Source: Sebaldella termitidis ATCC 33386 (GTDB taxonomy: Bacteria; Fusobacteriota; Fusobacteriia; Fusobacteriales; Leptotrichiaceae). Taken from it: a stretch of 64,000 nucleotides of DNA. The stretch lies in contig NC_013517.1 in the NCBI RefSeq assembly GCF_000024405.1, positions 1,612,001 through 1,676,000 of the forward strand, in the 5' to 3' direction. This document shows, piece by piece, positions 1 to 8,776 of the stretch (position 1 is its first letter; each line of letters opens with the position of its first letter). The notes under the pieces are model-generated. The model saw only the letters and a list, made by a program, of their open reading frames with translations, ran no database searches and was not told the DNA's origin. Position numbers and translations under genes: made by a program.

Positions 1-2363
1 GTACAGGAATAAAATCTGCCGGTTCTATAATAGCAAATAAAAATACAGGCGAAATATCTGTAGTTAAAGGAACTAATATAGAAGCAAGTGATTCACTGGT
101 AACAAATAATGCAGTTTTGAGCAATAAAGACGGAACAGGAATACTTGGCAGAAATACAGAGATAATAAATAATGGAAATTTACAGATAGAAAAAGGTACA
201 GGTATTTCTGCATTGAGTAATAGTCTGTTGACAAATAGCGCAGAAATAAATGTAACAACAGAAGGAGCAGGAATAAAAGCTTCAAATTCAGAGATAAATA
301 ATAATAGTAACGGAACAATAACTGTCACAAAAGGAGTTAATATTGATTTATCAGAATCAGTTTTGGAAAATGCTGCGTTATTAAGTAATTCAGATGGTAT
401 AGGAATAAAAGCTGATAATTCAACAGTGAAGAATACAGGAAATATAGATATAACAAACGGAACAGCCATAGAAGCTTTGAATAACAGCAGTATTTTGAAT
501 ACAGCTTATTTGAAGAGCGGCAATACCGGAATAAATACTTCGAATTCAATACTATTAAATGAAGGAAAAATCGATGCAGCAGAAACTGGAATTTATGCAT
601 CGGATAACATAAAAACTGTAAATACAGGAGAAATAAAAGGTAAAACTGGTGTAGAAATAATTTCCGGGACAGAAGAATACAGCGGCCACTTTTTGAATAC
701 AGGAAAGATCACAGGTACAGATTATGCCGTGAAATTTGATAATAATAATAGTGTATTTGAACTGGGGAGCGGAAGTATCATAAACGGAAAAATTGATGCC
801 TCAGGCGGAGAAAATGTATTAATAGTAAATGGAACTGTAAATATAGACAGTGCTGATAATTTTAATAAAATAGTAAGCAGAGGGGATTCTGTTATTTCCG
901 GAATCGTTAATTTGAATCCTGCTGCAGATGACAGTTATTATACAGAAGCTTTTTCTGCGAAAAAGAGTATGGCGGATATGGCATCTGAAACAGAGCTGGG
1001 AGAATTAACAGTATCAGGAGTGGTAAATGTAGGCGTAAATTATGACGGCATAGTTGATGAAACAGATAAAACAGGAAAAATTATAGCAGCAAGTCTAAAT
1101 TTACAAAACGGAAAAATAGTTTTGAATAATGCAGGAAGTACGGTAAATGATATTGCTAAAGAATCAGGACTGACTAATTACGGAGACCAGATCAGAGTAA
1201 AAAGTATAGTAGTATCAAATAAACAACAGGCAGTAGACCCGTCTTTCCAATTTCAGTCAACTGGCGGAATGAATGAAGCAGAAGGGTGGACAAGAGAAAC
1301 AGTAGCAAGGATAGAAAACGGCGTTACAGTATTAGATGCATTATATACTAATCTTAATAAAGAAGTTCCTGTAACACCTACACCAGAACCTGCACCAGAA
1401 CCGACACCGGATCCCGCACCTGTACCAAATCCCAAACCCACAGCGGCTGAAAAAACAAATGCGGTTCCCAGAAACAGGATTGATCTTGATAATCTAAACA
1501 GACTGGACAGTATATCGGGAAGTTTTCTTTCAATGGAAGCAGACAGTATGAATGCCGGTGAAAGAAGACAGTCAGTGGAATATACGGGAACAAAAGCAGG
1601 ATCAAATTTCAAGGCAAGCAACAGCCTTAATTATGACTATGATGCTGATTCTGACGGAATAGCAGGAACAACTCTTTATAAACATACAGACAGCTTATAC
1701 AGCGGATTTACTTTAGGATATTCAGATAATAAGGTAAATTATGATAACGGAGATGATGAAAAAATAAGTTCGGCAGGAATAAATATATTTGGAAGATATA
1801 AAACAGGGAACTGGAATTTTGACGGGCATTTTGGATACAGCTATAATGAACATGAGCTGAATGCAGACTGGCTTATGGCAGGAAGAAAAGAGAGCAATTA
1901 TAATTCACATGTAATAAAAACAGGAGTATCGGCAAGCTATGACCAGAATCTGGGAAATACAGGACTGGTATTGACTCCGTCAATAGGTGCAGATTATATA
2001 ATGGTGAATGAGGAAACAATAAGAACAGACGGAATGGCAAATATAGAAGGTGCACACGGGAACGGTGCAGCAGGGAAAATAGGACTTCATCTCGGCAATA
2101 CTGCCGGAAATTTCAGATGGTTAGCCGGAATAGGGTATGAACAGAATTTTACAGATACTTTTCACAAAGAGAGAAAAATGCTGAATAATTATACAATGGA
2201 AGAACTGCATTATGGAAAAGGAACTTTCAATGCTAATTTAAATATGGATTTTAAAGTAACTGATAAATTTACTCTGAAAACAGGCTATGAATACGAAAAT
2301 AACAGTAATTATGAAAATCATAAAATTAATGCAGGTATTTCGTTTATACTTGGTGAAAAATAA
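1..2363 (+). CDS. Autotransporter adhesin, 3' portion (gene starts before the window)
   Basis: The reading frame is open from base 3 to the TAA at 2361-2363, so this is the C-terminal part of a longer gene. The first ~450 residues are a passenger built of short degenerate repeats rich in Asn, Gly, Thr and Ile ('NTGNI', 'GIKA', 'NNGNL' types), typical of a right-handed beta-helix. A Pro-rich linker of P-T-P-E-P-A-P type lies at about 1366-1442. From about 1500 to the end alternating hydrophobic/polar strands with many Tyr, Asn and Gly ('YKTGNWNFDGHFGYSY') form the autotransporter beta-barrel (type Va secretion) in the outer membrane. The last strand is followed by Gly-Glu-Lys, so the usual terminal aromatic residue is not at the very end. 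The cargo's function cannot be told; adhesion is a guess from the family. Confidence 0.9.
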   Translation, partial: TGIKSAGSIIANKNTGEISVVKGTNIEASDSLVTNNAVLSNKDGTGILGRNTEIINNGNLQIEKGTGISALSNSLLTNSAEINVTTEGAGIKASNSEINNNSNGTITVTKGVNIDLSESVLENAALLSNSDGIGIKADNSTVKNTGNIDITNGTAIEALNNSSILNTAYLKSGNTGINTSNSILLNEGKIDAAETGIYASDNIKTVNTGEIKGKTGVEIISGTEEYSGHFLNTGKITGTDYAVKFDNNNSVFELGSGSIINGKIDASGGENVLIVNGTVNIDSADNFNKIVSRGDSVISGIVNLNPAADDSYYTEAFSAKKSMADMASETELGELTVSGVVNVGVNYDGIVDETDKTGKIIAASLNLQNGKIVLNNAGSTVNDIAKESGLTNYGDQIRVKSIVVSNKQQAVDPSFQFQSTGGMNEAEGWTRETVARIENGVTVLDALYTNLNKEVPVTPTPEPAPEPTPDPAPVPNPKPTAAEKTNAVPRNRIDLDNLNRLDSISGSFLSMEADSMNAGERRQSVEYTGTKAGSNFKASNSLNYDYDADSDGIAGTTLYKHTDSLYSGFTLGYSDNKVNYDNGDDEKISSAGINIFGRYKTGNWNFDGHFGYSYNEHELNADWLMAGRKESNYNSHVIKTGVSASYDQNLGNTGLVLTPSIGADYIMVNEETIRTDGMANIEGAHGNGAAGKIGLHLGNTAGNFRWLAGIGYEQNFTDTFHKERKMLNNYTMEELHYGKGTFNANLNMDFKVTDKFTLKTGYEYENNSNYENHKINAGISFILGEK

Positions 2364-2378
2364 ATATTTATACTCAAT

Positions 2379-2415
2379 AAAAAAGAACTGTGTGTTACAA
2401 AACAGTTCTTTTTTT
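2379..2415 (+). terminator. Rho-independent terminator, probably bidirectional
   Basis: The arms AAAAAAGAACTGT (2379-2391) and ACAGTTCTTTTTTT (2402-2415) pair around a short loop. An A-run on one side and a T-run on the other let it serve both the autotransporter gene and the convergent gene ending at 2430. Confidence 0.85.
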
Positions 2416-2429
2416 CGTGCTTAAGAGTA

Positions 2430-2978
2430 TTATTTCAGATAAATATCAGATTTTTTTATGAAGTATTCCCAATTATCCGCCATTTTATTTGAAAGATTAA
2501 TAAATTTCAGAAGTCCTTTTGCAGGATTTTCTTTTGACCAGACTGAAGAAGCTTCCAGAAATTCCAGTTTATATTTATACGCAGTCACAGCATCCTGATG
2601 AAGCTCTTTTACTGCTTTATTAAAGTTTTCATCGTCGGTATTTCCCCAGTTTTGAGCTTCCAGATCTTTTAATATCGCATTTATCTCTTTGATGCCTTCA
2701 CGGGATTGGGCATTAACCAGCGGAGTATCAGTATCTTCGAGTGCCTTAGCTATAATTTTTAGTCTGGGGATATGCATATCTTCATATTCGATCAGCTTTT
2801 CCTTTATTAATTTTTTTTCTTCCAGTACCTGCGGTGTGTTTTTAAAAACAGGTTTTTCTATTTTCTGATTCTTAAGGGAAGAAGCGGTTACTAGATGTTT
2901 AGCAGCAACAGAACCTAATGCAAGAATTATAAAAATAAGAATTCCTGTGATCAGAGTAATTTTTTTCTTTTTTGTCAT
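2430..2978 (-). CDS. Small protein with one N-terminal membrane anchor, unknown function
   Basis: This 182-residue protein starts with Lys-rich residues followed by one hydrophobic segment (about 8-28), so it is probably anchored in the inner membrane or exported. The remainder is charged and predicted helical, with Trp residues near the C-terminus ('NWGNTDDENF', 'DNWEYFIKK'). The start has a purine-rich SD (AAGGAG) about 6 bases upstream on the minus strand. I recognise no family. It is a single-gene unit converging on the autotransporter gene and separated from the lacI-type gene by about 180 bases. Confidence 0.7.
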   Translation of the reverse strand: MTKKKKITLITGILIFIILALGSVAAKHLVTASSLKNQKIEKPVFKNTPQVLEEKKLIKEKLIEYEDMHIPRLKIIAKALEDTDTPLVNAQSREGIKEINAILKDLEAQNWGNTDDENFNKAVKELHQDAVTAYKYKLEFLEASSVWSKENPAKGLLKFINLSNKMADNWEYFIKKSDIYLK

Positions 2979-3158
2979 GTGAACTCCTTAATGAAATTTT
3001 ATGATATTTTATCATGAAGAAAAAAATAATGCAATTTTGCAGAAAAAAATTCTAAAAACAGAAAAAAATATCTGAAGGCTAAAAAAATAAAACTGCAGAA
3101 TAATCAGATAAATACCAGTATTCCAAATAACAGAGAGGAAAATAGAATTGTTGAAATA

Positions 3159-3187
3159 TTGACACAAAATAGAATTTATGCTAACAT
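3159..3187 (+). promoter_or_regulatory. Promoter of the LacI-type regulator gene
   Basis: TTGACA (3159-3164), a 17-base spacer and TAACAT (3182-3187) form a good sigma-70 promoter. Transcription would begin near 3194, inside the palindrome that follows. Because the -35 box begins at 3159, translation cannot plausibly start there although the frame is open. Confidence 0.75.
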
Positions 3188-3203
3188 AGAAAAAACGTTT
3201 TCT
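3188..3203. promoter_or_regulatory. Probable operator for the LacI-type regulator (autorepression)
   Basis: AGAAAAAACGTTTTCT contains the perfect palindrome AAAACGTTTT (3192-3201) with the central CG step usual for LacI-family sites. It overlaps the expected transcription start and ends three bases before the SD. A similar site sits in front of the operon at 4374-4387. Confidence 0.6.
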
Positions 3204-3215
3204 GTAAGGAGAATT

Positions 3216-4244
3216 ATGAGTAAAATAACAATAAAGGATGTGGCAAAAGAAGCCGGAGTTTCTGTTTCTACAGTTTCACGCGCTTTGTCCAAACCTGAAA
3301 ATGTAAAAAAAGAATATGTAAAAAAAGTTTTGAAAGCTGCGGAAAAGCTTAATTATACACCAAGCATAACTGCTCAAAACCTAAAGGGAAAGCTTAATAA
3401 TATAGGTGTCATACTGAATGCGAATACTGACGAGTCTTTTCTTTCTCCTTATCTCTCGGAGGTTTTGCGGGGAATAATGACTATAACTCAGCAAAAGCAT
3501 TATTTTATACAGCTTTTATCATGTGAAAGAAGCGCAGAAAAAACCAAAGAACTGATTTCACTTTATAACAGCGGAAGAGTGGACGGATTTATACTTTTAA
3601 GCAGTAAGCTGGATGATATGTTTATAAAAAGCTTTGTAGAAAATGACGTGAAATTCATAATAAACGGAAATGTATATGATGAAAATCTGATAAATAAGGT
3701 CTATACAGTGGATACATTAAATGAAGAGGATTCTTTTCTTGCAGTAAGCTATCTGATTAAGCTGGGACACAGAAAAATAGCAATGGTAAATTCTTCTGCT
3801 GAATTCACTGTAAATTATGAAAGATATATGGGATATAAAAGAGCATTGAGTGAAAATAACATAGAGGAAGATAAGGAAATAATACTGGAGACAGGGGACA
3901 GCATAGAAAGTATAACGAGTATTGTAAGAGGGCTTTTACTGAAAAGAGGAGATATCACGGCAATATTTTGCAAAAATGATATAAAAGCAAGAATAGTAAT
4001 GAATATTGCTGACGAGCTCGGTATAAAAATTCCCGAAGAGCTGTCAATAGTGGGGCATAATGATACATATATGTCAGAAATAGCAAAACCGAAGCTGACT
4101 ACCGTAAAAGTACCGATTTATGAGATGGGAGTAGAGCTTGCCGAAAGATTAATGCTTCTTTTGAACGGAACAGAGGTAGAAAAAAGAAAAATATTTGAAA
4201 CGGAATTAAAATTAAAAGATTCATGTGCAAAGATAAAATTATAG
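3216..4244 (+). CDS. ycjW: LacI-family transcriptional regulator of the ycj-like operon
   Basis: A 342-residue LacI/GalR repressor. Residues 5-24 (TIKDVAKEAGVSVSTVSRAL) are the classic helix-turn-helix, followed by the hinge helix and a periplasmic-binding-protein-like effector domain. I choose ATG 3216 because AAGGAG (3206-3211) lies four bases upstream and the frame upstream is occupied by the promoter. The gene precedes the operon in the same direction but is separated by a terminator and a second promoter; matching palindromes at both promoters suggest it controls itself and the operon. Gene content around it matches the E. coli ycj cluster, whose LacI-type regulator is YcjW; the symbol is given on synteny. 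The inducer is unknown, presumably a glucoside or derivative. Confidence 0.88.
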   Translation: MSKITIKDVAKEAGVSVSTVSRALSKPENVKKEYVKKVLKAAEKLNYTPSITAQNLKGKLNNIGVILNANTDESFLSPYLSEVLRGIMTITQQKHYFIQLLSCERSAEKTKELISLYNSGRVDGFILLSSKLDDMFIKSFVENDVKFIINGNVYDENLINKVYTVDTLNEEDSFLAVSYLIKLGHRKIAMVNSSAEFTVNYERYMGYKRALSENNIEEDKEIILETGDSIESITSIVRGLLLKRGDITAIFCKNDIKARIVMNIADELGIKIPEELSIVGHNDTYMSEIAKPKLTTVKVPIYEMGVELAERLMLLLNGTEVEKRKIFETELKLKDSCAKIKL

Positions 4245-4278
4245 AGTTGCTTTTGTTATAAAAGCAGCTCTTTTTTTA
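4244..4278 (+). terminator. Rho-independent terminator after the LacI-type gene
   Basis: AGTTGCTTTT (4245-4254) pairs with AAAAGCAGCT (4260-4269) with one G-T pair, followed by CTTTTTTT. It uncouples the repressor gene from the operon. Confidence 0.8.
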
Positions 4279-4308
4279 GTTTTTATAAAAATAAGATGAT
4301 TTTTTCTA

Positions 4309-4337
4309 TTGACAGAATAAAAAACTTGAGGTATTAT
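4309..4337 (+). promoter_or_regulatory. Main promoter of the ycj-like operon
   Basis: TTGACA (4309-4314), a 17-base spacer and TATTAT (4332-4337). The expected start near 4344 gives a leader of about 100 bases before the ATPase gene. Confidence 0.8.
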
Positions 4338-4343
4338 CATATT

Positions 4344-4387
4344 GAAAACAATTTCTCTAATAAGGCTTAATTTAGAAAATGTTTTCT
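4344..4387. promoter_or_regulatory. Two candidate LacI-type operators in the operon leader
   Basis: AGAAAATGTTTTCT (4374-4387) has perfect six-base arms and closely resembles the site before the repressor gene. A weaker copy, GAAAACAATTTC, lies at 4344-4355 on the expected start of transcription. Their centres are 31 bases apart, about three helical turns. Confidence 0.55.
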
Positions 4388-4444
4388 CATAAAATTTTAG
4401 ATTCATAAAAAAGATTAATAAATAAAGTAGCTGGAGGAGTTAAA

Positions 4445-5539
4445 ATGGCCAAAGTAACATTAAAAGGGGTAGAAAAACAGTATCCAAATGGATTTAAAGC
4501 AGTACACGGGATAAATCTTGATATTAAAGACGGGGAGTTTATGGTCTTTGTCGGTCCCTCGGGATGTGCTAAATCAACTACGCTTAGAATGGTAGCAGGT
4601 CTTGAAGAGATCACGGGAGGGGAAATATATATCGGTGATAAGCTCGTTAATGATGTGGCACCAAAAGATAGAGGAATAGCAATGGTTTTCCAGAACTATG
4701 CCCTTTATCCGCATATGAGCGTTTATGATAATATGGCTTTCGGGCTGAAGCTAAAGAAAACACCGAAAGCAGAAATAGACAAAAGAGTAAGGGATGCAGC
4801 AGAAAAGCTTGAAATAACAGATCTGCTGGACAGAAAACCAAAGGATATGTCAGGAGGACAAAGACAAAGGGTAGCACTTGGAAGAGCAATAGTAAGAGAG
4901 CCGGAAGTATTCCTTTTTGACGAGCCTTTAAGTAATCTTGATGCAAAGCTGAGAGTATCCATGAGGGTAAGAATAAGCCAGCTTCATAAAGAGCTGGGGT
5001 CTACAATGATTTATGTAACACATGATCAGGTTGAGGCAATGACAATGGGAGACAGAATATGTGTCTTAAGAGAAGGAAAGATCATGCAGGTGGATACACC
5101 GTTAAATCTGCATAACCATCCAGCGAATAAGTTCGTAGCAGGCTTTATAGGATCACCGACAATGAATTTTTTGAACGGAGTAATAGAAGAAAAAGACGGG
5201 AAGCTGTTAATGAAGGTAAAGGGGACAGAGCTGGAATTTCCAGAGAGCATGAGAGAGAAGATAAAAGGACATACAGGAAAAGAGGTGTCATTTGGAATAA
5301 GACCGGAACATATCTCACTGGGAAAAGAAGGAGAGCAGAATGCACTGAGAGGGAATATACTGGTAAAAGAACAGATGGGAAATGAAGAGATAGTGTATTT
5401 TGAGAGTGAAGGAAACCAGATAACGGCAAGACTGACGCTGAATCAGGAGGAAAGTCTGAGCCTGAAGGAGAGCGGAATATTTAAGATAGATATGGAAAAA
5501 TGTCATTTATTTGATACAGATACTGAAAAGGTACTCTGA
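4445..5539 (+). CDS. ycjV: Sugar ABC transporter ATP-binding protein (MsmK/UgpC/MalK type)
   Basis: A 364-residue ATPase that energises carbohydrate import. The nucleotide-binding domain (about 1-235) has Walker A GPSGCAKST at residues 37-45, with Ala where Gly is usual before the Lys, the signature MSGGQRQRVALGRA, Walker B 'VFLFDEPLSNLDA' and the switch 'YVTHD'. A C-terminal OB-type regulatory domain (about 240-364, 'FGIRPEHI') is typical of MalK/UgpC. The SD GGAGGAG precedes ATG. It is the first gene of the operon. Its partners are the binding protein (7315) and permeases (8777, 9642), which lack their own ATPase. In E. coli the counterpart YcjV lies at the other end of the cluster. Confidence 0.92.
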   Translation: MAKVTLKGVEKQYPNGFKAVHGINLDIKDGEFMVFVGPSGCAKSTTLRMVAGLEEITGGEIYIGDKLVNDVAPKDRGIAMVFQNYALYPHMSVYDNMAFGLKLKKTPKAEIDKRVRDAAEKLEITDLLDRKPKDMSGGQRQRVALGRAIVREPEVFLFDEPLSNLDAKLRVSMRVRISQLHKELGSTMIYVTHDQVEAMTMGDRICVLREGKIMQVDTPLNLHNHPANKFVAGFIGSPTMNFLNGVIEEKDGKLLMKVKGTELEFPESMREKIKGHTGKEVSFGIRPEHISLGKEGEQNALRGNILVKEQMGNEEIVYFESEGNQITARLTLNQEESLSLKESGIFKIDMEKCHLFDTDTEKVL

Positions 5540-5605
5540 ATATCATACTTAAAAAAATAAGTTTATAGAAAAATAAAATATTTAAACAGAAGGGAGCATA
5601 TTAAA

Positions 5606-7291
5606 TTGGCAGCGATTAGAGAAAGACTGATAAAAGTGTACGGAGAAGAAACGGCCGGAAAATATACAGAAATAATAGAAACCATGATAAATAATGCCCA
5701 GAAAAAACAAAAGGAACAGAAAAAAGTGAAATGGGATGAAAAGGATGTAGTTTTGATAACATACGGAGACCAGATATACAAAACAGGCGAAAAAACACTG
5801 AAAACATTTGATGACTTTTCAGAGAAATATTTTAAAAATGTATTTGAATTGGTGCATTTTCTTCCATTTTTTCCATATTCATCAGATGACGGATTTTCTG
5901 TAATTGATTATAAAAAAATACATGAAAATATGGGAGATTGGGCTGATATAGAAAAAATCAGGAAGAATTTCAGATTAATGTTTGATTTTGTATGCAATCA
6001 TATATCTGCGAAAAGTGAGTGGTTTCAGGAATATTTGAAATGTAATCCCGAGTATGATAATTTTTTCATAGCAATAGATAAGAATACTGATCTTAGTCTG
6101 GTTACAAGACCCAGAACACTTCCGCTGCTTTCGGAATTTGATACTGCCTGCGGTAAAAAATATATCTGGACAACATTTAGTGATGATCAGATAGATTTGA
6201 ATTTCGAAAATCCTGAGGTTCTGATAAAAATGCTTGATGTATTACTCTTTTATCTGGAAAAAGGTGCAGACTGGATAAGACTGGATGCTGTGGGATTTAT
6301 GTGGAAGGAAGCGGGGACTACCTGCATACACCATGAAAAGACACATGAAATAATAAAGCTTTTCAGGGATGCAGCGGAACAAACTGCTCCGGGAACTGTA
6401 ATAATAACTGAGACAAATGTTCCTCATAAAGATAATATTTCATATTTCGGGAACGGAAGAGACGAAGCACAGATGGTATATCAGTTTCCGCTTCCTCCGC
6501 TGGTGATTTACACATTTATGCACGGGGACAGCTCGGCAATCAGCAGATGGGCTTCGAATCTGGAAGTTCCAGGTGATGAAGTGACATATTTTAATTTTCT
6601 TGCTTCGCATGACGGAATAGGGATAAATCCTGTAAGAGGTATTATTGAAGAAGAAGAAATTTTGGAAATGGTAAGAAATCTTGAAAAAGAAGGTGCATTG
6701 GTTTCTTATAAAAAAAATACAGACGGGACATTAAGCCCTTACGAAATAAATTCTTCATACATAAATGCAGTATCAAGAAAGAATGATACAGATGAGATGA
6801 AAACAGGGAAATTTTTAAATGCACAGGCTGTTTTACTTGCATTTAAGGGTGTACCCGCAATATATGTACATAGTATACTCGGTTCCGAGAATTACTATGA
6901 GGGTGTAAAAATTACTGGAATGAACCGTACAATAAACAGGGAAAAGCTGGAATACGGAAAAATTACTTCGGAACTGGAAAATAAAAACGGAATCAGAAGC
7001 AGAATTTATAACCGTCTAAAAGAACTGATAAAAGCAAGAAAGACCGAAAAATCTTTTAATCCTGATGCGGAACAAATAATTCAGAATTTTGGCAGTGAGG
7101 TATTTTCTTTTATCAGAATATCTGTGGATAAAGAGGAAAAAATTCTGATTATCAATAATATTTCAGATAAAGAGATCACATTGAAAATTCCTTATGAAAT
7201 AAAACGTACAGTGATCGCTGAAAATTCTCTGACTGATGAAAATCATATCAGGCTTGCATCTTATGGATTTACATGGCTGGAAATTAAATAA
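5606..7291 (+). CDS. ycjM: GH13 subfamily 18 alpha-glucoside phosphorylase (YcjM-like, glucosylglycerate phosphorylase candidate)
   Basis: A 561-residue retaining glycoside phosphorylase of the sucrose phosphorylase group: it cleaves an alpha-glucoside with phosphate to give alpha-glucose 1-phosphate. The GH13 motifs are 'DFVCNHIS', 'RLDAVGF' with nucleophile D227, 'ITETNVPH' with acid/base E269, and 'LASHDGIG' with D336. The stretch 'YFGNGRDEAQMVYQFPLPP' is diagnostic of this subfamily. The start is TTG 5606 with AAGGGAG about nine bases upstream. E. coli YcjM, of nearly the same length, acts on glucosylglycerate; sucrose, sucrose 6-phosphate and glucosylglycerol are substrates of other subfamily members, so specificity rests on operon context. 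There is no signal peptide; the enzyme is cytoplasmic. Confidence 0.9.
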   Translation: MAAIRERLIKVYGEETAGKYTEIIETMINNAQKKQKEQKKVKWDEKDVVLITYGDQIYKTGEKTLKTFDDFSEKYFKNVFELVHFLPFFPYSSDDGFSVIDYKKIHENMGDWADIEKIRKNFRLMFDFVCNHISAKSEWFQEYLKCNPEYDNFFIAIDKNTDLSLVTRPRTLPLLSEFDTACGKKYIWTTFSDDQIDLNFENPEVLIKMLDVLLFYLEKGADWIRLDAVGFMWKEAGTTCIHHEKTHEIIKLFRDAAEQTAPGTVIITETNVPHKDNISYFGNGRDEAQMVYQFPLPPLVIYTFMHGDSSAISRWASNLEVPGDEVTYFNFLASHDGIGINPVRGIIEEEEILEMVRNLEKEGALVSYKKNTDGTLSPYEINSSYINAVSRKNDTDEMKTGKFLNAQAVLLAFKGVPAIYVHSILGSENYYEGVKITGMNRTINREKLEYGKITSELENKNGIRSRIYNRLKELIKARKTEKSFNPDAEQIIQNFGSEVFSFIRISVDKEEKILIINNISDKEITLKIPYEIKRTVIAENSLTDENHIRLASYGFTWLEIK

Positions 7292-7314
7292 TATTTAGAT
7301 AAAGGAGAGAGATT

Positions 7315-8634
7315 ATGAAAAAAATAAGTATGAGGTTAATGATTTTAATTACTGGAATTATTTTTCTGACTGCCTGCGGAAAAAAAGATGATACAGGAAC
7401 AACTGAAACAGGTGCAGCAGCCGGCGGGCAGGTAACTGTGGAATTTATGCATTCAATGGTAGAACAGGAAAGACTTGATCAGATAAATGAAATAATAGCA
7501 GAATTTGAGAAAGAAAATCCGGATATAAAAATAAAACAAATACCGGTAGATGAAGACTCTTACCAGACTAAAGTAACTACACTCGGATCAAGCGGAAAGC
7601 TTCCGGCAATAATAGAAGTGAGCAATGATTATGCAAAAGTAATGGCTAAAAATGAGTTTGTAGATTATGAGGCAGTAAATAAAGTAATACAGGATAAAGG
7701 TGCTGACAGTTTTTATGACGGGGCATTAAGAGTATTAAAGACAGAAGACGGGGCTAATTATGCAGCTGTTCCTATCAGCGGATGGGTTCAGGGTGTATGG
7801 TATAACAAAAAAGCCTTTCAGGAAAAAGGACTAAAAGAGCCTGAAACATGGGAAGATATTCTGGCAGCAGCCAAAGCATTCAATGATCCTGCGAATAAAA
7901 AATACGGGATAGCACTTGCTACTGCAAAAAGTGTAATGACAGAACAGGTATTTTCACAGTTTGCATTATCAAACGGGGCAAATGTACTGAACGGAGAAGG
8001 AAAAGCAGCACTTGACACTCCTGAAATGAAAGAAGCGATAGAATATTACCAGGAGCTTGCAAAATATACAATGCCCGGATCAAATGACGTATCACAGGTA
8101 AAGGATGCGTTTTTAAACGGATCGGCTCCTATGGTGATTTATTCTACTTATATACTTCCGGCTGCATATAAAGAAGGAATAACAGATGATCTTGGGTATG
8201 CTGTTCCTACAAAAAAACAAGGAGCGGCTTTCGGGGTAGTTTCTGCACTTACTATTACAAATGGTCTTGATGATAATCAAAAGGCAGCGGCAGAAAAATT
8301 TGTAGCATTTATGTTAAAAGATCAGTCTAATGCAAAATGGATACTTATGTCTCCGGGCGGATTACAGCCTGTAATAAAATCTGTAGCTACGAGTCCTGAA
8401 TATACATCTAACGAAGTAATAAAAACATTTTCGGCATTCAGTAGTGATCTGACATCTTCATTTAATAACCTTCAGATGTTTGGTGTAGTGGACGGGAAAA
8501 ATTTCATAGTAATGGGAGATATTACCAATGCAGGAATTATAGGCGGAATGATTAATGAAATAGTGGTAAATAACAAGGATATAGCTGCCGGTATGAAAGC
8601 AGCACAGGAGCAGATAGCTGAAATTGCACAATAA
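7315..8634 (+). CDS. ycjN: Sugar ABC transporter substrate-binding lipoprotein
   Basis: A 439-residue family 1 extracellular solute-binding protein. The signal peptide ends in the lipobox L-T-A-C (Cys at about residue 21), so the mature protein is a lipoprotein. The body has features of carbohydrate binders: 'VEFMHSMVEQERLDQINEII', 'NPDIKIKQIPVDEDSYQTK', 'GWVQGVWYNKKAFQEKGLKE' and 'PETWEDILAAAKAF'. The SD AAGGAGAG is close to ATG. It lies between the phosphorylase and permease genes and is followed by a strong intercistronic hairpin, which may keep its transcript level above that of the permeases. The ligand is probably a glucoside or guloside, by context. Confidence 0.9.
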   Translation: MKKISMRLMILITGIIFLTACGKKDDTGTTETGAAAGGQVTVEFMHSMVEQERLDQINEIIAEFEKENPDIKIKQIPVDEDSYQTKVTTLGSSGKLPAIIEVSNDYAKVMAKNEFVDYEAVNKVIQDKGADSFYDGALRVLKTEDGANYAAVPISGWVQGVWYNKKAFQEKGLKEPETWEDILAAAKAFNDPANKKYGIALATAKSVMTEQVFSQFALSNGANVLNGEGKAALDTPEMKEAIEYYQELAKYTMPGSNDVSQVKDAFLNGSAPMVIYSTYILPAAYKEGITDDLGYAVPTKKQGAAFGVVSALTITNGLDDNQKAAAEKFVAFMLKDQSNAKWILMSPGGLQPVIKSVATSPEYTSNEVIKTFSAFSSDLTSSFNNLQMFGVVDGKNFIVMGDITNAGIIGGMINEIVVNNKDIAAGMKAAQEQIAEIAQ

Positions 8635-8672
8635 AAAAATAACAGAATTAGGATAAAATTTACATTTTATAT

Positions 8673-8723
8673 TAGTGTTGTGAACCTGACAGTTTAATTA
8701 AAAATAAACAGGTCACAGCACTA
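8673..8723 (+). promoter_or_regulatory. Intercistronic stem-loop between binding protein and permease genes
   Basis: Arms at 8673-8688 and 8709-8723 pair over about 15 bases (TAGTGTTGTG... with ...CACAGCACTA) with one bulged A and one G-T pair. No T-run follows, so it is more likely a transcript-protecting or processing structure, or a leaky attenuator, than a full terminator. Confidence 0.6.
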
Positions 8724-8776
8724 GTTCTGTGTTTATATAAAAACAGCGGCAATAAATAAAAAAATAGGAGAAAATT

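Noticed and set aside
3159-3215. In-frame N-terminal extension of the LacI-type regulator
   Set aside because: The upstream TTG is the -35 box of the gene's promoter, and a good SD with correct spacing precedes ATG 3216, where the family's N-terminus begins.
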